A DNA stretch of 23,987 nucleotides from Chlamydiota bacterium (GTDB lineage: Bacteria; Chlamydiota; Chlamydiia; Chlamydiales; Rhabdochlamydiaceae): contig JAHFTP010000005.1 in NCBI GenBank assembly GCA_023265495.1, positions 1 through 23,987 of the forward strand. Reading direction: 5' to 3'. Positions 7,751-15,169 of this stretch are shown piece after piece (the first letter of the stretch is position 1; each line of letters opens with the position of its first letter). The position numbers and the translations under genes are program-made. Under the pieces are notes generated by a model. It had not been told where the DNA came from. It saw nothing but the letters and a program-made list of their open reading frames with translations, and searched no databases.

Positions 7751-7933
7751 CTATATCGTTTTTGACACAAACGCTACGGCTCGAAGAAGCGCCATTCGAT
7801 CATCAAGTGGGTGCATTTCTTCCCATTTGTCTCCACCTTTGGAGGGATCGTTAGAGAGGTTCCTTGCCCAGTAGTAAACAAGGTTTTTGGCCTCGGATGG
7901 GCTGACTTGTACTTCTCTTTGTCTCTTGAAAGC
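7751..7933 (-). pseudogene. Orphan C-terminal fragment of an unidentified protein gene
   Basis: The 419-base gap between greA and the sulfotransferase gene is not empty. On the minus strand, a 60-codon frame from 7933 ends at TAG (7751-7753) and translates to a protein-like sequence. It contains Pro-Ser-Glu-Ala-Lys-Asn-Leu-Val-Tyr-Tyr-Trp-Ala-Arg-Asn-Leu, then Gly-Gly-Asp-Lys-Trp-Glu-Glu-Met-His-Pro-Leu-Asp-Asp-Arg-Met-Ala-Leu-Leu-Arg-Ala-Val-Ala-Phe-Val. It has no suitable ATG, GTG or TTG start before its conserved-looking part and no ribosome-binding site; an in-frame TAG lies at 7934-7936. The readable frame begins about 30 bases after the sulfotransferase stop. Inference: the 3' end of a longer gene whose 5' part was deleted or replaced when the sulfation genes were inserted or rearranged. 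I do not recognise the family. The remainder of the gap (7546-7750) holds the greA leader elements and nothing else I can name. Confidence 0.5.
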
Positions 7934-7964
7934 CTACGCAAAGGTCTTGAAGAGGAAAATGAGT

Positions 7965-9233
7965 TTAGTTTTGTCCTTTGGCTGCAATGTTAATTTTATT
8001 ACAGGCAAATCTCCCAATAGGCAGATGTTTTCTAAGTAGTTCTTTACTTTTGTCCATTTCTTTATATTGAGGAATAGATGGGTTTATCGGGGTAGTTAAA
8101 AAAAATGCGATTTGTGTTTTTTTATTTTGCTCTACCAGTTCCTTAGAGATAATAGAAGAAAAATGCACCCACTGAAAGGAATTTGGATCTTCATTTTTAT
8201 TTAAAGCGTAGTTGGTTTTTATAGGTGTGTTATTAGCAGAGATGCAGAATAGTTCTGCCAGTGCCGGCTGGATAAATATGCAACAATCTAATAGATACGT
8301 GTCTTTCTGTAAGAAAAAGTCCGCGGTGCAATAATTAGAGTCAGAAACCCATCTGTAGCAATAGTCAATCGTAAACTCTCTAGAGCTCCAACCGTAACCA
8401 TTTAAAGCTTGTTCAAAAGAATAGTCGTATCGGTTTTTAAATTGTATTTGAGTCTTTTCTGTTTTGTTTGTTTTCGTGTTAGTTGTTTTGCGTTGTTCGA
8501 ATAAATCAACTGCATAATTATACAGCTCTATATCAGCCCAATTTCTTGTTTTAATTCCTTCTATTAGTTCATGAGGATAAAACTCCCTAGATTCGACCTG
8601 GTTTTTTTGAGTATGGAGCATTGTATCGGCATTCTCAAATGGGGGCAGAATGGTTGTATTGCGAACCGGCACTTGCTCGGGAATAGTCCAGCCGAGACTA
8701 TTATAAAGAAGAGTAATTGACTCTTCCATTTGTTCAACTATTCCAACAAAGAGAAAGTTATTTCTAAGATTGATTTTTGCATTTTCTAGATGAGTTTCAA
8801 TTGTTATTGTTCTATCATTAAAATTCAATCCTGACAACATCTTGCATACAATATTGGATGCTGAATTTATTGGATCAGATTCCGAAGATAATAGATGGCT
8901 TTCTAAAATTTTAGGATCTCTTTTTAATAGATCTACACAATACCGCTGTTCGCTTAATATTCTTTCAATGGGATGTCTGAGAAATGTAATGAATTTATAT
9001 TCGTCTAAAAGGTGTTTCTCATCATAGAAACAAGCATGAACTCCCCTACGTGTTGAAAACAATATAGGTGGCGAATCGCCGGACAATTCTTGGTAAGAAA
9101 AATGATCGGTAAACAAATATACTATGGTTGATCCCGCTGATTTCGGAATATGTAGAAAAAGAATCTTATCATCTGGAGCAAGATCTGTATACAAGGCTAG
9201 AAAAATCATAATTGCAACTAGAAAATTAGACAA
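7965..9233 (-). CDS. Sulfotransferase with N-terminal hydrophobic segment and extra C-terminal domain
   Basis: This 422-residue protein should transfer sulfate from PAPS to an acceptor. The 5'-phosphosulfate loop reads Phe-Leu-His-Ile-Pro-Lys-Ser-Ala-Gly-Ser-Thr (26-36). The 3'-phosphate site reads Leu-Arg-His-Pro-Ile-Glu-Arg-Ile-Leu-Ser-Glu-Gln-Arg-Tyr (85-98), with Arg86 and Ser94 the expected contacts. This is the pattern of the Sulfotransfer_2 (carbohydrate/tyrosine type) group. Residues 3-16 are hydrophobic and could anchor the protein. The catalytic part ends near 250. After a Thr/Lys/Asn-rich linker, residues about 265-390 look like a separate beta-rich domain with Gly-Tyr-Gly-Trp and Tyr-Arg-Trp motifs. 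The start is TTG at 9233, chosen because GGAGGAAAT ends about five bases upstream. It follows the PAPS synthase gene by 68 bases. The acceptor is unknown. Confidence 0.82.
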   Translation of the reverse strand: MSNFLVAIMIFLALYTDLAPDDKILFLHIPKSAGSTIVYLFTDHFSYQELSGDSPPILFSTRRGVHACFYDEKHLLDEYKFITFLRHPIERILSEQRYCVDLLKRDPKILESHLLSSESDPINSASNIVCKMLSGLNFNDRTITIETHLENAKINLRNNFLFVGIVEQMEESITLLYNSLGWTIPEQVPVRNTTILPPFENADTMLHTQKNQVESREFYPHELIEGIKTRNWADIELYNYAVDLFEQRKTTNTKTNKTEKTQIQFKNRYDYSFEQALNGYGWSSREFTIDYCYRWVSDSNYCTADFFLQKDTYLLDCCIFIQPALAELFCISANNTPIKTNYALNKNEDPNSFQWVHFSSIISKELVEQNKKTQIAFFLTTPINPSIPQYKEMDKSKELLRKHLPIGRFACNKINIAAKGQN

Positions 9234-9301
9234 TTTTTATTTCCTCCAAAAGTCTATAAAATCCGTATTCATACTAAAATAATGGCTGCATAGGTAGTAG
9301 C

Positions 9302-11044
9302 CTATCTGTAATTCAAAAAACCTTCTTTAGTAAGATAATTGATAATGAGTTCCACTGCTTCACTTACTGTATATTGAACAGTATCAATTACTATTTCAAC
9401 GTCTTTAGGTTGCTCATAGGGGTTGTCAATGCCGGTAAATTGGGGGACTTTTCCTGCTCTTGCTAGAGAATAGAGACCTTTTGGATCTCTTTTTTCACAT
9501 TCTTCTAGAGACGTGCTCACATAGATTTCCACATAATTGCCATTGGTATTTATCAGATTTCTATTAGCAAGGCGATCTTCTTCATAAGGGGCGATTAGAG
9601 CACAGATCGCTATTCCCCGATGTTTGGTGATCTCACTTGCAACATAACCCACCCGACGCACGTTCAATGATCGATGTTCTTTAGAAAATCCCAGTTCTCT
9701 TGAGAGGTTTGCACGTATTATGTCTCCATCCAAAAGGGTTATGGGACGATCTTGTATTTCCATCAGTTTAACAGCTAGGGCATTTGCAATTGTAGATTTT
9801 CCCGCGGCGGATAGTCCTGTGAAAAAGAGGGTAATTCCTTGTTGTGTACGAAGAGGATAGGCCTTTCTTAGCTCAGCAATGATCTCAGGATAAGTAAACC
9901 ACTCCGGTATATGAGAACCTTCCCTGAGCATTTTTCTCAGTTGTGTGCCAGAAATGCTTAGTGTGGTTTTAGAAGGATTGACTTCACCGACCTCTTGGTA
10001 GTTATTGTCTTCTTGAATGTAAGCCATTTCTTTAAAGGGAACCATTGCTATACCAATTTCTGTCGCATAAGTTTCTACCAGTTCTTGTGCAGCATAAGGG
10101 GGATAAAATTCTGTTCCACTGCTATCTTTTCCGGGTCCTGCATGATCTCTTCCAACGATGAAGTGAGTACATCCATAGTTCTTACGGATTATTGCATGCC
10201 ATAGCGCTTCTCTAGGGCCTGCCATTCTCATGGCAATAGGCAATAAGCTCAAAGACGCCAGGTTATTTGGGTAGTAAGGCAAAAGCTTTTGGTAGCATTT
10301 TACCCGAGTAAAATGGTCTAAATCACCCGGTTTTGTCAAACCAATGGCGGGATGTAGGAGGAGGTGAGCCCCTACTTGCTGAGCGGCACGCATTGTAAGC
10401 TCTACATGTGCGCGATGCATGGGATTGCGTGTTTGAAAAGCAACAATTCTATCGTAGCCTTTTTCTTTAAAAAAGGCCTTGAGTTCGTCTGGAGTTTTTC
10501 GGAGCATTGGAAAATCATAGTGCTTAACGGGGGACACTGGAGTAATTTTCCCGGCAACATAATACTCACCTGTCTTCTCGAAAAGATATTCTACGCCCGG
10601 GTGCTCCCTATTTGTAGTCCCATATACGTGCTCTGCTTCTTCCATTTTGTTAGGATTCCAAATTTCAGATACTTCTAAATAAGCCAAAATTGTGCCCTCG
10701 GAATCACATAAAGCAAGTATGGCCTCAGGTGTTTTTTCGATCTTTTGTCTTATTTCTTCTTTGACATCGAGTACTATAGGTATGGGCCACACCGTGCCAT
10801 CTAACAATCTCATTTCGCGGACAACTCGATTGTATGTTTTGCTATCCATGAAGTTTTCAAGGGGGGCAAAGCCTTTATTTAGCAATAATTCTATGTCACA
10901 TAATTGTCGCTCGGAAAGTCTTATCGGAAGAATAGTTTTTCCTGCACACGCGGAAGATGAAAGTGTCTGCCATAGCAAAAATAACATCAGGACAAAAGCC
11001 GCAAAGGAAACACAGATTCTTTTTCTAGCATGGATTCCTAGCAT
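9302..11044 (-). CDS. sat-cysC: Bifunctional sulfate adenylyltransferase/adenylylsulfate kinase (PAPS synthase) with membrane-type N-terminus
   Basis: A 580-residue fusion that makes activated sulfate (PAPS) from sulfate and ATP. ATP-sulfurylase domain: about 37-395, with Gln-Thr-Arg-Asn-Pro-Met-His-Arg-Ala-His (204-213) and Gly-Arg-Asp-His-Ala-Gly-Pro-Gly-Lys (298-306). APS-kinase domain: about 400-575, with P-loop Gly-Leu-Ser-Ala-Ala-Gly-Lys-Ser-Thr (410-418), Leu-Asp-Gly-Asp (438-441) and Leu-Asn-Val-Arg-Arg-Val-Gly-Tyr (460-467). Oddity: residues 1-36 are an extension with basic residues (7-9), a hydrophobic core (12-27) and Ser-Ser-Ser-Ala-Cys-Ala-Gly, resembling a signal peptide or anchor. 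AAGGGGG five bases before the ATG supports this start, and the next usable Met (20) would keep half the hydrophobic stretch. I see no PAPS reductase, so the product probably feeds the sulfotransferase downstream rather than sulfur assimilation. Confidence 0.93.
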   Translation of the reverse strand: MLGIHARKRICVSFAAFVLMLFLLWQTLSSSACAGKTILPIRLSERQLCDIELLLNKGFAPLENFMDSKTYNRVVREMRLLDGTVWPIPIVLDVKEEIRQKIEKTPEAILALCDSEGTILAYLEVSEIWNPNKMEEAEHVYGTTNREHPGVEYLFEKTGEYYVAGKITPVSPVKHYDFPMLRKTPDELKAFFKEKGYDRIVAFQTRNPMHRAHVELTMRAAQQVGAHLLLHPAIGLTKPGDLDHFTRVKCYQKLLPYYPNNLASLSLLPIAMRMAGPREALWHAIIRKNYGCTHFIVGRDHAGPGKDSSGTEFYPPYAAQELVETYATEIGIAMVPFKEMAYIQEDNNYQEVGEVNPSKTTLSISGTQLRKMLREGSHIPEWFTYPEIIAELRKAYPLRTQQGITLFFTGLSAAGKSTIANALAVKLMEIQDRPITLLDGDIIRANLSRELGFSKEHRSLNVRRVGYVASEITKHRGIAICALIAPYEEDRLANRNLINTNGNYVEIYVSTSLEECEKRDPKGLYSLARAGKVPQFTGIDNPYEQPKDVEIVIDTVQYTVSEAVELIINYLTKEGFLNYR

Positions 11045-11239
11045 TATGGCCCCCTTGGAAATTGGTTGTTTTGTGTTTGTTCTGCGGAGTGAAGAGAAAA
11101 GATATCTAGCTGATCGTTCATTGTTTCTAAAATTTTTTAATATTACTTATATTCAAGTCTAATTCTTGCAAAAAACGTGGTTTCATTCTAAGTTTATCGC
11201 TTTAGTTTTTCCTTAGAAAAATTTCTTTGTCGAGAATAC

Positions 11240-13408
11240 ATGAGACTTTTTCGGTATTTTTGCCTAGCCGCCGGGCTTATTTCTTCTTTCATATCTGCAG
11301 AAGAAATGGACCCATCCCCTTCTTTCGACGATGGAGAAGACGATTCGTTATTTAAAGACTTAGCATTAGTGGAAAAGATCGACAAAAAAATACAAGACGC
11401 CCTACCCATATACTACAATTATTCTCTTATGGCTGGGTATTTTACTATGCCCTCAGCTCGTATGAATATAGCAGGCATGGTAGCGGCAGGAGGGGGAAGA
11501 CTTCCTCCTTATGATATTTACGGAGTGAACATCCAAGTGCTCGATCGCATTGAGCTCTCGGGAAACTATTGTGTATATACAGGAGTGACGGAGGCAAACT
11601 TTGGCAAGGAGGGATTTGGAGATGATGCCGAGAGGATCGGCAACATTAAGTTCGGTATTTTAACGCCCTTTGAAGAATGCCCTTGGCTTCCTTACCTATC
11701 CATTGGAGCGGAAGATTTTATCGGCACCAAGAGGTTTAATGCGCAGTACATTGTCGCAACACAAACATGGTTAGAGGGGAATTTGGAAGCGACTTTGGGG
11801 TGGGGACGCGGGAGGATGAAGGGCTTTTTTGGGGGCGTGAGCTGGACCCCCTTTAGAAAGAGGGACTCCTTTTTCAGAAATCTATCCTTGATCGTAGAGT
11901 ATGATGATAATAACTATAAAAAACATCCCCATGAACATCCTGCAGGGAGAAAAGTAAAAACACCGATCAATGGGGGGATTTCCTTCCTTGCATGGGATAC
12001 GCTGCAGCTGACAGTCAATAGCATTCGAGGGGAGAAGGTGGCCGGATCAGCTTCTTTAAGAGTGCCTTTAGGTAGTACAAAGGGATTATTTCCTAAAGTA
12101 GATGACGCAAAAATATACAAGACTCCTATTGTCACAGAGCCCCTAGGGCACTCTCGTCCTGAAGTAGATTTTGCACATGAGCTCGCTTATGCCCTAGGCG
12201 ATCAGGGGCTTGATCTCTACGTTGCATACCTCTTTTATGATCAGGAAGGTAAAAAACAACTTTGGATCAAAGTGGTAAACAATAGATATCGTCTCAATGA
12301 AGTGGTGAAAGAACGAGTCGAGTCTATCTTAGCTGCCTTGACTCCCTCTGATATCGAAGCTGTTACTGTTGTTGTGGAGGCTGATGCTCTCCCCTGTCAG
12401 GCTTACTATTACAGAACCCAAGATCTCTATAGGTATAGGCTGGGTCTTATCGGTAGATTTGAGCTGGAGACAGTATCTCCTATCCAAGAAGCTCCCCCCG
12501 CACCTAGTGAATATGAATCCACCCTTCTTTTTCAAAGGAAAAAGCCGATTTGGACCTTCACCGTCAGGCCGAGGTTGATTACTTTTTTTGGCAGTACCCA
12601 TGGCAAGTTTAAATATAATCTAGGCATGGTAGCATCCCCTGAAGGGTATGTGTTCAATCAGGTATATTATAAGACTTTAGTTAGCTACTCTGCTTTGTCT
12701 AGTATGAAGGGCCTATCAGGGGTGGATAGGCTCAACCCTTCCCACCTCTACGTTGTACGTACGGATTCGATGAAGTATTTTCAAAGCAACACGTATCATA
12801 TGGAGCAAGCCTTCTTGCAGCGCAGCTGGAATCTGAGAAAAGGATTTTTCTATCGGCTTGCCACAGGATATTTTGAAGCGGCTTATGGAGGGCTGGCGAC
12901 CGAGTTTCTCTACTATCCTGTATCATCTAGCTTAGCTCTAGGCATATCGGGAGCTGCTGTCTGGAAAAGACATTACAATGGCATAGGCTTTGTCCATGAA
13001 GTATTAAAATATGATGGGACTAAAACAGAGAAAAAGCCGTTTCTAGGTGTGCAATATTTTTTTCATATCTACTATGACTACAAACCTTTGCAAGTGGATT
13101 GTAAGATAGCAGTCGGGCAGTTTCTCGCCAAAGATGTGGGGGCAAGATTTGAGGTGGGAAGGTATTTTAAGAGCGGCATGAGATTTTCTCTTTGGTATTC
13201 TCTTACGAATGCGAATGAAAAACTCAATGGACATACCTATCATGACAAGGGCTTTGCCTTTCTTCTTCCTTTAGATATGTTCATGAAGCAAAGCAGCCGC
13301 AATTATATTGGCTATGCGATGTCTGCATGGCTAAGAGATCAAGCCGCCACAGCAGACACAGGAAAGCAGCTATATCCAACACTGAGAGAAGAAAGAATTC
13401 ACTTGTAA
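11240..13408 (+). CDS. YjbH-like outer-membrane protein (exopolysaccharide-associated)
   Basis: A 722-residue exported protein: signal peptide about 1-20 (ending Phe-Ile-Ser-Ala before Glu-Glu), an acidic stretch to about 40, then beta-strand-rich sequence throughout. The C-terminal third carries the YjbH (DUF940) pattern, including Gly-Tyr-Phe-Glu-Ala-Ala-Tyr-Gly-Gly (about 550), Gly-Gln-Phe-Leu-Ala-Lys-Asp-Val-Gly-Ala-Arg-Phe-Glu-Val (about 627-640), and Asp-Lys-Gly-Phe-Ala-Phe-Leu-Leu-Pro-Leu-Asp (about 673-683). YjbH-type proteins are predicted outer-membrane barrels encoded with exopolysaccharide genes (yjbEFGH, gfc) in other bacteria; no yjbE, F or G partner is next to it here. It is divergent from the PAPS synthase gene across a 195-base AT-rich intergenic region, so shared regulation is possible. 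The ATG at 11240 has only a weak ribosome-binding site (GAG). The protein could instead be a general porin-like barrel. Confidence 0.72.
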   Translation: MRLFRYFCLAAGLISSFISAEEMDPSPSFDDGEDDSLFKDLALVEKIDKKIQDALPIYYNYSLMAGYFTMPSARMNIAGMVAAGGGRLPPYDIYGVNIQVLDRIELSGNYCVYTGVTEANFGKEGFGDDAERIGNIKFGILTPFEECPWLPYLSIGAEDFIGTKRFNAQYIVATQTWLEGNLEATLGWGRGRMKGFFGGVSWTPFRKRDSFFRNLSLIVEYDDNNYKKHPHEHPAGRKVKTPINGGISFLAWDTLQLTVNSIRGEKVAGSASLRVPLGSTKGLFPKVDDAKIYKTPIVTEPLGHSRPEVDFAHELAYALGDQGLDLYVAYLFYDQEGKKQLWIKVVNNRYRLNEVVKERVESILAALTPSDIEAVTVVVEADALPCQAYYYRTQDLYRYRLGLIGRFELETVSPIQEAPPAPSEYESTLLFQRKKPIWTFTVRPRLITFFGSTHGKFKYNLGMVASPEGYVFNQVYYKTLVSYSALSSMKGLSGVDRLNPSHLYVVRTDSMKYFQSNTYHMEQAFLQRSWNLRKGFFYRLATGYFEAAYGGLATEFLYYPVSSSLALGISGAAVWKRHYNGIGFVHEVLKYDGTKTEKKPFLGVQYFFHIYYDYKPLQVDCKIAVGQFLAKDVGARFEVGRYFKSGMRFSLWYSLTNANEKLNGHTYHDKGFAFLLPLDMFMKQSSRNYIGYAMSAWLRDQAATADTGKQLYPTLREERIHL

Positions 13409-13496
13409 GATGCTAAAAATTTTGCGTAGCTCCTATTTTTTCTCTTGATCCTGCCTTTAGAATATGTCACTCTAAGGTCTCAACTAAAGCTATTGT

Positions 13497-13502
13497 TATA
13501 AT
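13497..13502 (+). promoter_or_regulatory. TATAAT -10-like element upstream of thyX-like gene
   Basis: A perfect TATAAT lies 17 bases before the thyX-like ATG, in the 111-base gap after yjbH. I see no matching -35 hexamer at the expected distance, and the leader would be very short (about ten bases), barely including the ribosome-binding site AAAGAGG (13506-13512). It is the only strong promoter-like hexamer in the gap, which also lacks a convincing terminator. Confidence 0.25.
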
Positions 13503-13519
13503 TTTTAAAGAGGTCTTGC

Positions 13520-15169
13520 ATGATCGAGGAATATGAAGAATTTTCAGAAAGCCAGAGCAAAATTCTTAATCGATATGTAACTAGCACAACAAGTAATGTG
13601 TTCGTTTTACGCAATCTCCCGGAAGTAATTAAAGGGGCATTGTTTTCCCGATATTCCAGGTCAAGTCTAGGGCTCAGATCTCTTCTTCTTAAAGAATTTA
13701 TTTTAAATGAGGAGACAGCATTTTCCTCTATTGCCGGTGCTCAATCTCAGGAAGAGGAACAAGGACTCGAAGATCAAGTTGTCGCAATCAAGAAGGCGCA
13801 AAATTTCTATGATAGAATTTTAGATGGGTATGGCGATGATTCCATTGGGGAGCTAGGCGGAGCCCACCTCGCCATAGAAAACATCTCTATGATCGCAGCA
13901 AAAGTGATTGAAGACTCTAGAGTCGGAGGGTCTCCTCTGGAGAAGTCTACGAGATATATTTATTTCGATCAAAAGATGGATGGGGAGTACTTGTTTTATA
14001 GAGAGCCTATTTTGATGACATCTGCTTATAGAGATATCTATGTAAACACCTGTAATATGCTTTTTGATACCTACTCTCAGCTCATCCCTCCTCTTACAGA
14101 GTTTATGGAAAAAAAGTTTCCCAAAGAACACGACGTCTCCAAGGTCGCCTACACTGCAGCCCTCAGAGCTAAAGTGCTCGACTGCTTAAGGGGTCTTTTG
14201 CCTGCAAGCGCTCTTACGAATATGGGTTTTTTTGGTAATGGCAGATTTTTTGAGGGCTTGATCCAACGACTGAACGCCCATAGCTTAGCAGAAATGCAAG
14301 ATGTGGGAAGGAAGGCATATCAGGAGCTAAGTAAGGTAGTCCCTTCCTTTGTAAGGAGGGCGGAGATCTCGCATAAGTACCAAAGGTCCTACTCACAATT
14401 TCATGAGCAGATGCAAGGGGAAATTAAATTACTCTCCCAGCGCTATGCCTCCGATTTGAACTGTATGCAAAATCCTGGCATTCGACTTTTGAGCTATGAC
14501 GCAGATGCTCCGTCAAAGGTTGCTGCAGCACTTCTTTTTGCCTCGTCGAATGTGGGACTCCATGAGCTGCAAGAGTATTGTAAGAGCTTATCGCAGGAAG
14601 ACTTGGGACGTGTCCTTGAAGCTGCGAGCACATTTAGAGAAAATAGAAGACACAAATCTCCAAGAGCCTTAGAACATGCGACATTCACTTTTGAGATCGT
14701 TGCCGACTTTGGCATCTATAGAGATTTACACAGACATAGAATGCTCACACAAGAAAGGCAGCTGCTCTCTTGTGACTTTGGCTTTTTTATTCCAAGTGAA
14801 ATCAAAGACTCAGAACTTGAAAAAACCTATGTTACAGCGATGGAGCAAGCCAAAACAGTCTATGACACCATTGCAGGGGAACTCCCTGAAGAGGCTCAAT
14901 ATGTCGTTCCTATGGCCTATAATATCCACTGGTATTTCCACGTAACGCTAAGAGAGCTTCAGTGGATCTGTGAGTTGCGCTCTTCTCCTGCAGGTCATCC
15001 CGCCTATCGCTATGTAGCACAGGAGATGGCAAAGCAGGTATCTCAAGTTTTCCCTTGTTTTGAGAGGTTTTTTAAATTTGTCGATTTTGATGGATATGAG
15101 CTGGGAAGGTTAGGGCAAGAGATCCGCATTGTAGAAAAGATGCAAACTAGGGGCTCGCTCCATGAGTGA
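13520..15169 (+). CDS. thyX: Double-length ThyX-like flavin-dependent thymidylate synthase
   Basis: The protein has 549 residues, about twice a normal ThyX, and reads as two ThyX-like halves. First half (about 60-300): Asp-Asp-Ser-Ile-Gly-Glu-Leu-Gly-Gly-Ala-His, Glu-Lys-Ser-Thr-Arg-Tyr (about 140-147), and a helix with Leu-Arg-Gly-Leu-Leu-Pro-Ala-Ser-Ala-Leu-Thr. Second half (about 310-549): Arg-Ala-Leu-Glu-His-Ala-Thr-Phe-Thr-Phe-Glu, His-Arg-His-Arg (404-407), and a matching helix with His-Val-Thr-Leu-Arg-Glu-Leu-Gln-Trp. Canonical ThyX has RHR followed by seven residues and Ser; here the next Ser is ten residues on, so the signature is altered. ThyX makes dTMP from dUMP with CH2-THF, NADPH and FAD. 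I recall a chlamydial homolog of this unusual form being linked to dTMP synthesis. AAAGAGG supports the start. The end overlaps the first permease gene by eight bases. Confidence 0.8.
   Translation: MIEEYEEFSESQSKILNRYVTSTTSNVFVLRNLPEVIKGALFSRYSRSSLGLRSLLLKEFILNEETAFSSIAGAQSQEEEQGLEDQVVAIKKAQNFYDRILDGYGDDSIGELGGAHLAIENISMIAAKVIEDSRVGGSPLEKSTRYIYFDQKMDGEYLFYREPILMTSAYRDIYVNTCNMLFDTYSQLIPPLTEFMEKKFPKEHDVSKVAYTAALRAKVLDCLRGLLPASALTNMGFFGNGRFFEGLIQRLNAHSLAEMQDVGRKAYQELSKVVPSFVRRAEISHKYQRSYSQFHEQMQGEIKLLSQRYASDLNCMQNPGIRLLSYDADAPSKVAAALLFASSNVGLHELQEYCKSLSQEDLGRVLEAASTFRENRRHKSPRALEHATFTFEIVADFGIYRDLHRHRMLTQERQLLSCDFGFFIPSEIKDSELEKTYVTAMEQAKTVYDTIAGELPEEAQYVVPMAYNIHWYFHVTLRELQWICELRSSPAGHPAYRYVAQEMAKQVSQVFPCFERFFKFVDFDGYELGRLGQEIRIVEKMQTRGSLHE

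Noticed and set aside
7811..7993. A 60-codon plus-strand open frame in the gap before greA
   Set aside because: The opposite strand of the same bases carries the more protein-like C-terminal fragment, and this frame runs into the end of the sulfotransferase gene.
9290..9305. Inverted repeat ATAGG/CCTAT at the end of the PAPS synthase gene as a terminator
   Set aside because: The stem is only five base pairs, overlaps the stop codon and has no T tract. The sulfotransferase probably shares the transcript.
10936..11044. Ser-Ser-Ala-Cys in the PAPS synthase N-terminus as a lipobox
   Set aside because: The -3 position is Ser rather than Leu, Val or Ile. A signal-peptidase-I-like site or an uncleaved anchor fits better.
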